Virus record (IMG/VR): IMGVR_UViG_3300009184_000065
Location: 1 to 48,924 of that record
DNA length: 48,924 nt
Strand: one strand, 5' to 3'
Origin: a virus
The translations under genes and the position numbers were made by a program. This document shows, in pieces, positions 17,801 through 26,186 of the stretch; positions within the stretch are counted from its first letter, which is position 1, and every line of letters begins with the position of its first letter. Under the pieces are notes generated by a model. It was given only the letters and a program-made list of their open reading frames with translations, ran no database searches and was not told the origin of the DNA.

Positions 17801-20800
17801 GGCTCCAGAGCATTTTTTAAAGATCCGCTTGCGTCTTTAACATAACCGTAAGGTTTTTCTTTTGCTAGTGCTGCTGCAAACTTGTCATAGAATAATTTTT
17901 GAGTATGCTTTCTTAGTCCAGTGTTTGCAAATAGTGTTTCTGCCATCTGTATAGACAGTGAAGTTACTCCCCATGGTGCTGACTCATACATGCTTGGCTT
18001 TGGTGCACCAGTAGGACCAAAACCTGCACCAATTCTATGCATTGCTTTACCCTTAAGAACATTGCCAATCATTCCGCCAATTGAAAATCCATTACTAGCT
18101 GTTTTAAAACTTGCATCTGATAGGCTAGCTGAGTGACCAGACTGTCTGCGCTTTAGCTCATCTGCAGCAATCATCTTAGCAATTGCAGCTGGAGTCATAG
18201 ACTTTTCTGTTGATACTGATACCGCAGAGTGCATGCCATGAAGCTGTTCATAATTTTGAGTTCTTGCATCTGAAAGCCTTTTAATCATTGCATTGTATAT
18301 AATTTTTTCTTCTGCATTTAAGTCAAAAGTTGCAATAGTTTGTTTTAATTTTGGCAGAGCATCTTCTATTTCTTTAACCATTCTTGAATGATATTGTTGT
18401 GGCGTCATTCCCTTTGGAATATTTAATGTAGACTCTGCAAAGAATCTTTTAGCTCCGCTTCCTTTTCTTCCCAATAAATTAGTTATAGCCTGGTCTTTAA
18501 ATGATGGCATTGTTGCGGAATAATCTCTAAGCCCAGATGCTGTTGCAAATACTCCTGCTGGTCCAACGTCTGCTAAAGTATTTCCAGAAAGGTTACCCTT
18601 GCCTAAATCTTTATCTCCACGCAAAGCTGAAGCAACAAGTTGTCTAAAGTATTGATCTTCTGTAAATTTACCGTCTTGTTTTGCAAACGATTCATCATAT
18701 TGTGATTCAAGAGCCAGTATTTTTCTTTTACCGTTTGGATCAGATGGGTCTCTCATAACAACAACTTTTTGTTTTGGAGAATTTAATCCATGAACGTCAC
18801 GAGCAATTTGAGTAGCTCTCATTTCAGCTAATGCAGCTTTTTCATCTAGCATTGGCTTTACAAAAACCTTATTGCCGTTCTTTGAATAAACTCCACCTAT
18901 TCCTGCAACTGGGAAACTTCTGCCTGAAGTTGGCTCTAACAAATCTCCATATTCTGTAATAGACTTCTTTGCAAATCTAGAATTATTTACTGCAGCGCTT
19001 GCCTTTTCCATTGCAGCTTTTTGAGCTCTTTGAGCTTCTACTTGCTTAAGTGTTTTAGGCATTCCTAGGAATAATCTTCCTCCGCCGAATAGTCTCTGTG
19101 CAAACTTACCTGGGATCATTCCTCCAGAGTTTCTCTTAAGGAATGCTTTTGCCATAAGCTTAGCAAGACCTTGTCTACCGCTATTGTAAGAGCTTCCGCT
19201 AAATGTTCCTAACAGTCCCTTTGCAACTACAGATAATCTAGATTTTTCAATTGTAGTCAATCCATTTCTTCCCTTAATTAATGTTTCTAGTGCAGCAATT
19301 TGCTTTCCATCTCTTGGGCCCATTGGTTGAAGAACTGAATTAAATACAGACTTAAATGATCTATTCCCTACTCTTATTTGACTAAATGATTTAGATGGTA
19401 AAATTTCTTTTTGGAACCATTTTTCAAATGTTATGTCTCCATTTTTACCACCAAATGTTCTGCTGTCTTTTTCAAGCTTAGCTAGCATTTCATTAAAAAC
19501 TTTATCAAACTTAGCAGCATTTTTTGGATCTCCGCCGAGATCATTTGACGCAGTCATCCATGGTTCAAATGGGTGATGGCCTGACTTAATTGCTTTTCTA
19601 AATTCTTTAGCTAATTCTGGGCCCGTCATTCCTTTGCCAACAGATCGTGTCTCTTGGTTTGCATCTCTTGTCATCCAAATTGGTATACCCCTGCTAACAC
19701 TTACTGTTTTGGCATAGCCTTTTGTAGATCTAACTGCTTTAAGATCTGAGGGAGTTCCTTCTGCAAGATGGCTTCTTTCTAATGTTATTCCTCCACCATC
19801 TACATGCTGACCATCTCCTGAAGTATTTCCTGGACCACCATTTAGTTCATACATCAAAGGCATATTCTTTTGTGCAACTGCTGCAGGTATAACTGCTTCA
19901 CCAGGAGTTAGTACAACTGGTACTTGACCACCTTGAGCAAACTTAGGAGTTCCACCCAATAGGCTACTAATTATTGGCATATTTTCTTCAGTAGATTTTT
20001 TATTAATTACAAAAGACCCAGCCTCTGCTGTTGTGTGATATGTATCTGTATTTCCTGTTCCAGGTACAATTCCGCCATCAGCAAATTTAGGCTTTGTTGT
20101 TTCAATGTTATATCCTGCACCCGAAGTTCTAACTCCTCCAAGAGCTCTAGCAATTTTATCTACAAGGGTTTTTGTTGATCCCTTATGGAACATCTCTTTC
20201 ATGTTTGATTTCCCAGTAACTGGATCGACTACTGGCTGAGATGTAAATGGGACTGTGGTTAGGTTTGCAGTTCTTCCCATTGTCTGCGCTGTAAGCGCTG
20301 TTGTTTCTGCAAGCATTGCTTCTACTGTTGCATTTAACTGAATTACTTTTGCTCTTGCTTGATCTACTGTTATTTTGCTTGCTTGAAGCTGTTGAACAAT
20401 TGCTTGTGTTTCGGCTGCAGCAAGCTGAGTAATCTCAGAAAATTGTGGTAGTAATGCTTGATAAGAATCTGATAGGCTTGATGTAACTGTTCCAGTTGCC
20501 GTAACTTCTGTTTTTAATAATTTAATTTCTGCTTCTGATTGCATTGCAATTGCTGCAGTCATTGCATGCCATTTGGCAGCTTCGGCTGCAACAATTCCTG
20601 TAGAGGTTCCACCTATAGATGTAACTCCTGGAATCTTTGGCATATCTGCATTCATATATGCTTGTGGATTTTTTCCAATTCTAAGGTTTACTGGTCCTGC
20701 TCCTGGTACTGTTCCAAATATAGTTCCTGGCTGATTTGTTTGTGCTGGAATCATATGAGACATATCTCTTGAATATGGCTCTCCAATTAGTGGGTTACTC

Positions 20801-22788
20801 TTGTCTACCATTCTTTGTCCCACTCCGCCTGCCGCAAGAACACTTCCTGCTACTGTAGATATTGCTGGTTGAACTGCAACCTTAGCTGCGTTTGCTCTTG
20901 TCTCAAGCCCTGTAAAAGATGCTGCAAGAGTATCTACTGCATTTTTTAATACTATAGTTGCTTCTGAGTCTGAATAAAAAGATGTTGCTAGCCCCTTTGC
21001 CGCAGCATCTGCTGCAATTATTTCTGGAGTCAGTAATCTAAAACCTTGTCCGCCCTTAGCAAATTGTCTTAAGTGGAATATGCCTTTTACAACATAACCA
21101 ATAAAGTTACCCATAACACCAGCCATCATTATGAGTGGTCCAGCAATTGCTGTTATTCCACCTAATGCATTAAGAAATGTTTTAACTGGGCCTGGAAGTG
21201 CTTTAAAGAAATTAATTATTCCATCTACTACTTTTAAAACCTTTGTGCTTATCTTTAAGAATTGCTCTCCTACTGTGGCAAGGTCTGCTTGTACTGCAGC
21301 CCATGCTCTTTTAAACTGTCCAGAGGCTGACTCTGTGATCATTTTTAATTCTCGCTCAGAAATACTTGCAAGGTCAACTGCACTTGCTTTCATTAAGTCC
21401 ATAACTTGCAATGTCTGTGACCCTGATTTTCCGAGGTTTTCAAATAGTGCAGACATTCTTGCAAACTGGAACTTTCCAAATAGCTGTTCGATTGCTCTAG
21501 ATTTATCTAAAGGATTAAGCTGGTCTAGCGCTGATTGCAACGCCATTATAGTTTCTGTAAGGTTTCCAGCGTTATCGTTTACTATTCCCTTAAGGTCAAT
21601 TCCAAATCCAGCAAACTGTTCTGTCGCAACCTTAGTTGGGTTAATAAGCGATGCCATTGCTGATTTAATTGCGTTTGCACCTTCAGATGCATTTACTCCG
21701 CCTTCTTTCATTGCTGTTAAATAAAGCGCTAAATCTTTTACATCTCCACCTAGTGATTTAACTACTGGTCCTGCTTTTGGAATAGCTTCAGTTAAATCTG
21801 CAAGGCTTGTTGATGTCTGGTTTTCAACTGCGTTAAGAAAGTCAATTGATGCAGTAAGTTCGTCTGTATTTTGTTTAAATGCGTTTTGAATTGCAAGAGT
21901 TGCTTTCATTGCTTCTTGTCTATCAACTTCACCAAGAACTGCTAGTCTTGTAGTTTGTTGTGTAGCAGCTATTAAGTCGTTGCCCTGTTGTCCTGTTGCT
22001 GCAAGATCAGCCGCTAATGCGATTGTTTCTTTGTATGCAACTCCATAAGAGCTTGCAATTTCTTTTGCGGTTGCGCTAACATCTTTTCTAACTTGAGCTA
22101 AATCTGCTGAAGATGTTGCAGCTAATCCGCCATAAACTTTTGTTAATCTTACTAGCTCTTGGTCTGCTTCTCTAAATGCTTTTTGTGCTGCTGCGCCGAA
22201 TGCAATTAGTGGAACAGTAAGTCCTACTGTTAATTGACGTCCAGCCCATTGAGTATTTTTACCCCAGTTAATAAGCCCTGTTGATCCGTCAAGCATGACC
22301 TTGTTCATAATTGCTGCTTGCTGTGTAGCAATGGCCATCTTATTCTTTACTTCATCAAGACCCTTTGCAACCATAACATTGTATTGCATTAAACCTTGTG
22401 CGTTTTTACCTACAGGCTGAACTATGGCCTGCTGAAGCATTACTTGCTGCTTAGCAAGTTCTCTAACTAAATTGCTTGTTTTCTTTGTATGGCCGCTCCA
22501 AGCATTATAATATTCGTTGAGCTTGAGTCGGCCTCTATCTAAATTTCTTCCAAACTTGTCTACGTCTGAAGTTAGAGATACAAAGTGTTGTGAAAATTGC
22601 CCTGTTGAAGTAAGTGTCGTGGCAAACGACTTGTTCATCACTGCAATTTGATTTGCAAGTTTAGCGTTTGTGCCAGCAGTTGTTTCTTGTAATTTTACGA
22701 GTTGGGCAGTAACCGCAGCTAGCTGAGTTCTTAAACTCGTAAAGTCTGCGTTGGCGGTAATAAACGTGGTTAAATTATTATCTGCCAT
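14848..22788 (-). CDS. Tape measure protein with embedded kinase-like domain
   Basis: At 2,646 residues this is the longest gene in the window; tape length sets tail length, so a long tail is expected. The N-terminal ~500 residues are the conserved TP901-type tape-measure core (QTTRLAVLGEVDRQEAMKA, EGGVNASEGANAIKSAMASL). Membrane-like segments follow (for example GPLIMMAGVMGNFIGYVV) and further hydrophobic stretches near residues 1750-1900. Gly-rich motifs typical of tape measures recur (FADGGIVPGTGNTD, VVGEKGPELFVP, VGDRGPEMAFGG). Coiled-coil blocks fill 1950-2400. Unusually, residues about 1277-1520 look like a protein/lipid kinase fold (see findings). The start is ATG with no clear ribosome site, 9 nt after the tail chaperone stop. 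Confidence 0.93.
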   Translation of the reverse strand: MADNNLTTFITANADFTSLRTQLAAVTAQLVKLQETTAGTNAKLANQIAVMNKSFATTLTSTGQFSQHFVSLTSDVDKFGRNLDRGRLKLNEYYNAWSGHTKKTSNLVRELAKQQVMLQQAIVQPVGKNAQGLMQYNVMVAKGLDEVKNKMAIATQQAAIMNKVMLDGSTGLINWGKNTQWAGRQLTVGLTVPLIAFGAAAQKAFREADQELVRLTKVYGGLAATSSADLAQVRKDVSATAKEIASSYGVAYKETIALAADLAATGQQGNDLIAATQQTTRLAVLGEVDRQEAMKATLAIQNAFKQNTDELTASIDFLNAVENQTSTSLADLTEAIPKAGPVVKSLGGDVKDLALYLTAMKEGGVNASEGANAIKSAMASLINPTKVATEQFAGFGIDLKGIVNDNAGNLTETIMALQSALDQLNPLDKSRAIEQLFGKFQFARMSALFENLGKSGSQTLQVMDLMKASAVDLASISERELKMITESASGQFKRAWAAVQADLATVGEQFLKISTKVLKVVDGIINFFKALPGPVKTFLNALGGITAIAGPLIMMAGVMGNFIGYVVKGIFHLRQFAKGGQGFRLLTPEIIAADAAAKGLATSFYSDSEATIVLKNAVDTLAASFTGLETRANAAKVAVQPAISTVAGSVLAAGGVGQRMVDKSNPLIGEPYSRDMSHMIPAQTNQPGTIFGTVPGAGPVNLRIGKNPQAYMNADMPKIPGVTSIGGTSTGIVAAEAAKWHAMTAAIAMQSEAEIKLLKTEVTATGTVTSSLSDSYQALLPQFSEITQLAAAETQAIVQQLQASKITVDQARAKVIQLNATVEAMLAETTALTAQTMGRTANLTTVPFTSQPVVDPVTGKSNMKEMFHKGSTKTLVDKIARALGGVRTSGAGYNIETTKPKFADGGIVPGTGNTDTYHTTAEAGSFVINKKSTEENMPIISSLLGGTPKFAQGGQVPVVLTPGEAVIPAAVAQKNMPLMYELNGGPGNTSGDGQHVDGGGITLERSHLAEGTPSDLKAVRSTKGYAKTVSVSRGIPIWMTRDANQETRSVGKGMTGPELAKEFRKAIKSGHHPFEPWMTASNDLGGDPKNAAKFDKVFNEMLAKLEKDSRTFGGKNGDITFEKWFQKEILPSKSFSQIRVGNRSFKSVFNSVLQPMGPRDGKQIAALETLIKGRNGLTTIEKSRLSVVAKGLLGTFSGSSYNSGRQGLAKLMAKAFLKRNSGGMIPGKFAQRLFGGGRLFLGMPKTLKQVEAQRAQKAAMEKASAAVNNSRFAKKSITEYGDLLEPTSGRSFPVAGIGGVYSKNGNKVFVKPMLDEKAALAEMRATQIARDVHGLNSPKQKVVVMRDPSDPNGKRKILALESQYDESFAKQDGKFTEDQYFRQLVASALRGDKDLGKGNLSGNTLADVGPAGVFATASGLRDYSATMPSFKDQAITNLLGRKGSGAKRFFAESTLNIPKGMTPQQYHSRMVKEIEDALPKLKQTIATFDLNAEEKIIYNAMIKRLSDARTQNYEQLHGMHSAVSVSTEKSMTPAAIAKMIAADELKRRQSGHSASLSDASFKTASNGFSIGGMIGNVLKGKAMHRIGAGFGPTGAPKPSMYESAPWGVTSLSIQMAETLFANTGLRKHTQKLFYDKFAAALAKEKPYGYVKDASGSLKNALEPDVLDSIVRSAASDLIGDRNVLKQLSPIDKDILRNKYLNWESKKDTPLTESLKQVIFGLEKREMGGPVNAGQAYVVGEKGPELFVPRNSGGIVPNNKYGVGGQVGMIAASLIPMMLSSKIANPMIQTIMQALSFVLPQMIMTASMQKMGGDGTAQPGKIKGMVSKLPESMTRPMGSVARGTDGKILSRYGAGLESMAKSGKPLSSMLAKIGFGLTRLNVGLAVGSLAVYGAVKAWKAHNEHLRIGALQYGLTEEAAKKAGLKYTDYNSKLANIVETTRALREKNQLLYESMQNANTPIRMTVEEYKKLRKEVKSVYSDQVKLINQTKGEKNTKKLAEDLKIQLMAAGLSAEDATKKIWAMFKMSDKALTASDYTLKNSKFNNIQTKQDAAAQAVGRYGKAAAEGGVEGAGAVNTGLTAIDTGIQDLIDKSKKENKKDKSVPILTEYEAQEKMLKRLNNLESSKTKLTAATREEMIKQNPALANVLNPADTLVSLFEKMNLASKGFTGNLANLGSEAVATLSKIADVASAAIATQNENGLLKAQYKELGRLEGQYKSLQKAAKGQSVAQQISTRDQLKSLQKQIDANNKLADSRLKALDAAKQEGDIANEIAKKKVEYDSAIARGDTSTAQQAGLDVKQLESTMQYNSQKKSIEDSRDRINAKLQEKIDAINNAQEKLGDKANLAGEGLSKLADKIATQRQKIEDFNKAMVTLVLNAIAAGKTVADYIKDSKAGQGDAASLLTNGKAVGAFKGDVKGVDVAAETLKLMGKPMDAVTSALSSKGITMGSGDIIINGKKADLSASVDANGKPLKAISYAVSTTGVMKNTVGEGALSAAGVQGRTKGTMFLDKDGTKWKISAAGQYGNYYVEKAGYGAMKLNPKVPTIVGDRGPEMAFGGMVIPNMAKIPFSSPRYDVNQAAKMFEPMRDSQSGGSVINLTQNIYPSEGMNTDAFVRQVVSMTKQAIGQDSKLNAKMVGNPMNVSIKT

Positions 22789-22797
22789 ATTACTATG

Positions 22798-23462
22798 TTA
22801 CTCTATAGAGTATCCTAATCCCGCTCCGATGCCAAAACCAGCTTCGCTGGCAAATGACCCTTGTAATGATACAACATCGTCTGCTGATGCCGTAACTCCA
22901 AGTGCTCTTCTTTTAACATCTTCGAAGGATGACCCCCCTTTATTTTCATTACTGCTTTCATTTAAATCTACTCCCTGAATTGAAGCTAAGAATTTTCTTT
23001 TTTCCGATTCAGTTTTTTGCATTGATTTAAAAGTCTGGACTAATTCTGGCATTGAAAGACTTTCTTCTAGCTGTTCGTAATTTATCCAATTACCAAGAAG
23101 AAAAACTTCCCCTTCTAAAGCGGCTAGATCTAGTTCTGACCAGCCAGTACTGCTGCCGCTAGTAGGTTTGGGTCGTCCATCTTAATTCCTCCGCAAACTT
23201 CAAGAATGCGATTGATAGTTGGAACGTCAAGTGTGTCTTCAAATGCGTCTTTGTCCGCTACTAAGTCTGGAAGCTGCTTCTGTAAAGCCACTCCACAAGC
23301 CTCAATAAGGATTGTTAATGTTTCGTCTTCTGTTGTTACTTCTTGTGTCTTATTAATGACCTTCATAAACTCACGTAGCTCTTTAATTGTTAAAGGCTTA
23401 AGCTTAACTGTAGCGCCATTCTGTAGCTGAATTTCTTCAACATCATATACTGTAGTTGCCAA
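22798..23462 (-). CDS. Tail assembly chaperone G-T fusion made by -1 frameshift
   Basis: Many tailed phages make a short chaperone (G) and a longer G-T product through a programmed -1 frameshift just before the tape measure gene. Here the second frame is exactly -1 relative to the G gene and stays open from 23183 to the stop at 22798. Shifting at CCCAAAC (23172-23166) joins residues 1-99 of G to 122 residues of the T frame, giving 221 residues. The T part contains TGWSELDLAALEGEVFLLGN, then YEQLEESLSMPELVQTFKSM. An internal ATG at 23052 would miss most of that conserved segment, so independent initiation is less likely. The fusion would bind the tape measure during tail assembly. Confidence 0.85.
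23130..23462 (-). CDS. Tail assembly chaperone G (110 aa)
   Basis: The shorter, more abundant tail assembly chaperone, read without frameshifting. The protein opens with MATTVYDVEEIQLQNGATVK and KPLTIKELREFMKVI, a typical start for this family, and continues as a helical domain. It has a strong Shine-Dalgarno (TAGGAGGAT) 7-8 nt before the ATG and lies downstream of the terminator that follows the major tail protein. The last 11 residues are replaced in the fusion. It should coat or guard the tape measure protein until the tail tube assembles. Confidence 0.85.
   Translation of the reverse strand: MATTVYDVEEIQLQNGATVKLKPLTIKELREFMKVINKTQEVTTEDETLTILIEACGVALQKQLPDLVADKDAFEDTLDVPTINRILEVCGGIKMDDPNLLAAAVLAGQN
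23166..23172 (-). other. Slippery heptamer CCCAAAC for -1 ribosomal frameshift
   Basis: Read in the frame of G, the codons fall as C CCA AAC, the canonical X XXY YYZ arrangement. After slipping, the A- and P-site tRNAs can re-pair with AAA and CCC. The new frame has no stop between here and 22798, while the G frame stops 34 nt downstream at TAG. No other good heptamer lies in the short overlap window (23181-23130). Confidence 0.85.
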
Positions 23463-23524
23463 TTTAATCCTCCTAGGATCTAGTCTTAATTATTGTATCA
23501 TATCAGAAATACCAATACAATGAT

Positions 23525-23554
23525 AAAACCCCCCTAATTTCTTAGGGGGGTTTT
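23525..23554 (-). terminator. Strong intrinsic terminator after the major tail protein gene
   Basis: A perfect 13-bp stem (AAAACCCCCCTAA paired with TTAGGGGGGTTTT, 4-nt loop) lies 19 nt past the stop of the major tail protein gene. It can act in both directions. It probably limits read-through from the highly expressed tail tube gene into the chaperone and tape measure genes, which are needed in smaller amounts. Confidence 0.88.
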
Positions 23555-23572
23555 ATTAATTAATTAAATTAA

Positions 23573-24355
23573 TTATGCTGATAGAACACGGTCTACAATG
23601 AAACCATATTCCTGACCTGTGTGAGCTGAGTCACCAGATGGTAGCAAACGGAATGTTACTGGGAATGTTGATGCTGCGTTACGAGCCAAAGAGAACTGTG
23701 ACTGTTGTACAGAAAGAACACGACGTGCATAGTATACACGCTCAGTTGCAGATTCTGCTGCTGAAGTTGGTGCTTGACCAACTGCAATAAGCTGACGCTC
23801 TGTTGGTGCTTCACCAAGAGCTCCACCTGCAAGACCTAGCTTTTTGCCAGATTCTGTGAGTGTAGATGATGCCTGACCAAATACAGCAAGAACGTTCTCA
23901 AGAGTACCTTCTGCCATTTCTGTTGCGATCATAACTTCCATTGTCTCCTTGAAAAGCTTTGCTGAGTCAAGAAGCTGATCTACTGTTACTGAACCGTATG
24001 ATGGGTTGTATGTAACCTGAAGACCGTTGTTTGTGTAACCTACGTTACGATAAAATGCACCCTTTTTAGTTGAAGCTGCTGCTGCAACTGGTGGTGTTGC
24101 AGATGGGTTGCCGATTACTCTAGCTGTTCCATCTTGTGCTGCTGTAGCTGTGTCGATATCATTCAAAGAATCTGTGTATGATAGACCAGCTGTAAATGCA
24201 GGGACTGACTTATTCTTGTTTGCTGCAAATGCATTTAGTGTACCAGCTGGTGCTGATGCAACATAGTCTGCGCTAGTGATGTCTGTTACTGAAAGGAACA
24301 GTGGTGATGCACCAACGAGAATATTTCTAGCATTACCTGTGTTTTGTGTTGCCAT
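23573..24355 (-). CDS. Major tail (tube) protein
   Basis: A 260-residue protein in the standard slot between the tail terminator and the tail assembly chaperones, flanked by its own strong Shine-Dalgarno (AGGAGG, 10 nt before the ATG) and a strong terminator. The core has the tail-tube look (NPSYGSVTVDQLLDSAKLFK, then EMAEGTLENVLAVFGQA), and the C-terminus is a beta-rich segment (FPVTFRLLPSGDSAH). Codons end in C or G more often than in the surrounding tail and fiber genes, as expected for an abundant virion protein. The 120 bp upstream are AT-rich, with a (TA)n run; I see no convincing promoter there. Confidence 0.82.
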   Translation of the reverse strand: MATQNTGNARNILVGASPLFLSVTDITSADYVASAPAGTLNAFAANKNKSVPAFTAGLSYTDSLNDIDTATAAQDGTARVIGNPSATPPVAAAASTKKGAFYRNVGYTNNGLQVTYNPSYGSVTVDQLLDSAKLFKETMEVMIATEMAEGTLENVLAVFGQASSTLTESGKKLGLAGGALGEAPTERQLIAVGQAPTSAAESATERVYYARRVLSVQQSQFSLARNAASTFPVTFRLLPSGDSAHTGQEYGFIVDRVLSA

Positions 24356-24475
24356 GTTGTAAAACCTCCTGTTAAATAAATATATATATATTGACTTACG
24401 TTTTAAATCTAAATCAAAGCTGGCTAGGCTTTTTCCTCTAAGCTAATTTTAGTGTATAATGACCCCAAACGCAAC

Positions 24476-24985
24476 TTAGATAAAACGTCCATCTGGGCCA
24501 GTGATTCTTGAGTATTTTACTTCTAGGATTATGTCGGACGATAGGAAGCCCTGAAGTTCCTCTGACGGGGTTATGGGTGAGGTCTCAACAACCTGTATAC
24601 TGTGAAATTTAATCTTTGGCTCATCCTTAAATTTATTAATATCTCTGGCAGAATCGTCCATTCTTCTGAATAGGTCTGTCATCAAATTTCGGATCTCATA
24701 TATATCAGATACGTCTGTAGAATACACTGTAAATAAAACCTTCTCGCAGCATAGTAGCCATATGTCCTCATAGGATAGGCCAATCTTGTCATAGACAATA
24801 TGCTTCTTCCCGCTTAAAAATTGATTGAGTTCTGGCTGTTGCTGAACTGGGATAATTGGAATAATCTCCATATTAATATTATCGCTGTAGTATTCTGTAG
24901 GATCAAATATCTTTGTAGTCTTTAATTCATTCCAGAGGAACTTGCGTAGTTCAAATACTGCATCTATCTTATAATCTACTGTCAT
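24476..24985 (-). CDS. Tail terminator / tail completion protein
   Basis: A 169-residue protein in the neck module directly before the major tail protein gene. The pattern of an N-terminal helix, a VLFTVYSTDVSDIYEIRNL segment and a C-terminal DIILEVKYSRI strand is typical of siphovirus tail-terminator proteins, which cap the tail tube and join it to the head. Position is the strongest evidence. It overlaps the upstream gene by ATGA, with GGGGGAG before the ATG as ribosome site. Confidence 0.65.
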   Translation of the reverse strand: MTVDYKIDAVFELRKFLWNELKTTKIFDPTEYYSDNINMEIIPIIPVQQQPELNQFLSGKKHIVYDKIGLSYEDIWLLCCEKVLFTVYSTDVSDIYEIRNLMTDLFRRMDDSARDINKFKDEPKIKFHSIQVVETSPITPSEELQGFLSSDIILEVKYSRITGPDGRFI

Positions 24986-25770
24986 AATGCTCCCCCAAAT
25001 GCCGCTTGTAATTCCATGTCTGCTTCCAACCTAATTTTACCAGCTGTAAAGCTATATTGCACTTTTCTAATATTAGCTGGTGTATCTAATGCCTTGCTCA
25101 TTTTGGCGTTAAATATATTCTGAAACCCAGAGGCCTTGATTGAATTATTAACAAGCTGCCCCCCAAAATATCTTCCATAGTGTAGTCTAAACTGATTTGA
25201 TGAGGCACGTCCTCCTGGGCTTTTAACGGTCACTGAAGACCCTTTGGGCATAAACACGGTAATACCATCTAACTCAAATACTAAGCGCTCAGCGGACCTT
25301 GGACGGATTATTACGGGCATTCCAGCTTCCATCACAGAAGCCTTTGTTGCAAATACATATTTCTTTCTTTGTTTTTTATTTTTAGACGGGACAGAAGACT
25401 TAGATAATTGAAAGTCATATGTTACTCTAAATGAAAGTCCATCTGCATCCATCCTATTTAATTTAAACAGTCTAGATGTTTCTTGCCCAGTTTTATTCCA
25501 TTCATAAACATGGTGCAACGCAGTTGGCTTTACTCTTGCAGATGAATCTATGTAGTCCCCAAAATCTTTATTTATCTGATTAAATATAGTTTGTTTAAAT
25601 AAACTTTGAAAGGCTTTGTTTGCTGTAAGTTTTCCAAGGACACTTGCTTGGTAATAAAGGAATGCAGATATTTGTGCTACAGAGGAATCTTTAATTATCC
25701 CAGGCTTGTTTCCAGCCATTGGTCGTTCGAGGCCGCTTGCGGTTTGTAATAAAGCAACACTAGAGTCCAA
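24982..25770 (-). CDS. Neck / head-tail connector protein (262 aa)
   Basis: A basic structural protein of the neck module, between the head-closure and tail-terminator genes. It contains TALHHVYEWNKTGQETSRLFK, then a long beta-rich stretch (KYVFATKASVMEAGMPVIIRP), a pattern I associate with the HK97 gp10-like neck proteins of actinobacteriophages. The exact family is uncertain. The likely start is TTG at 25770, preceded by GGAGAATCAGGTAA; the first internal ATG is at 25719. It overlaps both neighbours by a few nt. Confidence 0.6.
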   Translation of the reverse strand: MDSSVALLQTASGLERPMAGNKPGIIKDSSVAQISAFLYYQASVLGKLTANKAFQSLFKQTIFNQINKDFGDYIDSSARVKPTALHHVYEWNKTGQETSRLFKLNRMDADGLSFRVTYDFQLSKSSVPSKNKKQRKKYVFATKASVMEAGMPVIIRPRSAERLVFELDGITVFMPKGSSVTVKSPGGRASSNQFRLHYGRYFGGQLVNNSIKASGFQNIFNAKMSKALDTPANIRKVQYSFTAGKIRLEADMELQAAFGGAL

Positions 25771-26185
25771 TTACCTGATTCTCCGATCTACGGGCTGAAC
25801 AGTTGTATCCTAGTATTCCGCCGAATGGGTCAGTGATTGGTGTAGTTCCAATTAGTTCAAAGACTGTTGGAGTTTCTGTTGGGTAATTTAGCTCGGCCCA
25901 AATAACATTATCTGATGAGTCTCTAATATTTGTAATCTTGTCTCTCAGGGTTACTCTTGCTTCAGTTCTAATTTCAATATTTTGCTGGTTCGTGTATTTA
26001 TTGCTTATGGTTTGGACATCTGAAGATCTGGCTCCGCTGCTAGTGATTATTCCTTTTGCATAGCAGGCAATAGTTTTTGAATAGAGCCATTCTTTTTTTA
26101 TAGCCCCTGTATCTTGGTCCTGTACGTCTTGCTGCACATACACATCCATCTTCATGTTTAGGATGGAGTCTACAAGGTTATTCAT
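25760..26185 (-). CDS. Head-closure (head-tail stopper) protein
   Basis: A 141-residue beta-barrel-type protein with MKMDVYVQQDVQDQDTGAIK near the N-terminus, IEIRTEARVTLRDKITNIRD in the middle and a WAELNYPTETPTVFELIGTT stretch. Proteins like this, with a strand pattern describing 'tool, direction, conditions', close the capsid after packaging (SPP1 gp16-like). Order supports it: adaptor, stopper, neck protein, tail terminator, tail tube. It overlaps the next gene by 11 nt and starts 1 nt after the adaptor stop. No clear ribosome site, so translation is probably coupled. Confidence 0.65.
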   Translation of the reverse strand: MNNLVDSILNMKMDVYVQQDVQDQDTGAIKKEWLYSKTIACYAKGIITSSGARSSDVQTISNKYTNQQNIEIRTEARVTLRDKITNIRDSSDNVIWAELNYPTETPTVFELIGTTPITDPFGGILGYNCSARRSENQVIGL

Positions 26186-26186
26186 T

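Noticed and set aside
21131-21724. Plus-strand open frame of 197 codons
   Set aside because: Lies opposite the conserved N-terminal tape-measure core, and no supported gene runs on the plus strand.
22790-22803. TAACAT 6 nt before the tape measure ATG, and similarly before 27110
   Set aside because: Fits TAnnnT only loosely, with no extended -10 or -35; expected by chance in AT-rich DNA.
24381-24391. (TA)n run upstream of the major tail protein gene
   Set aside because: AT-rich leader without a properly spaced -35/-10 pair on either strand.
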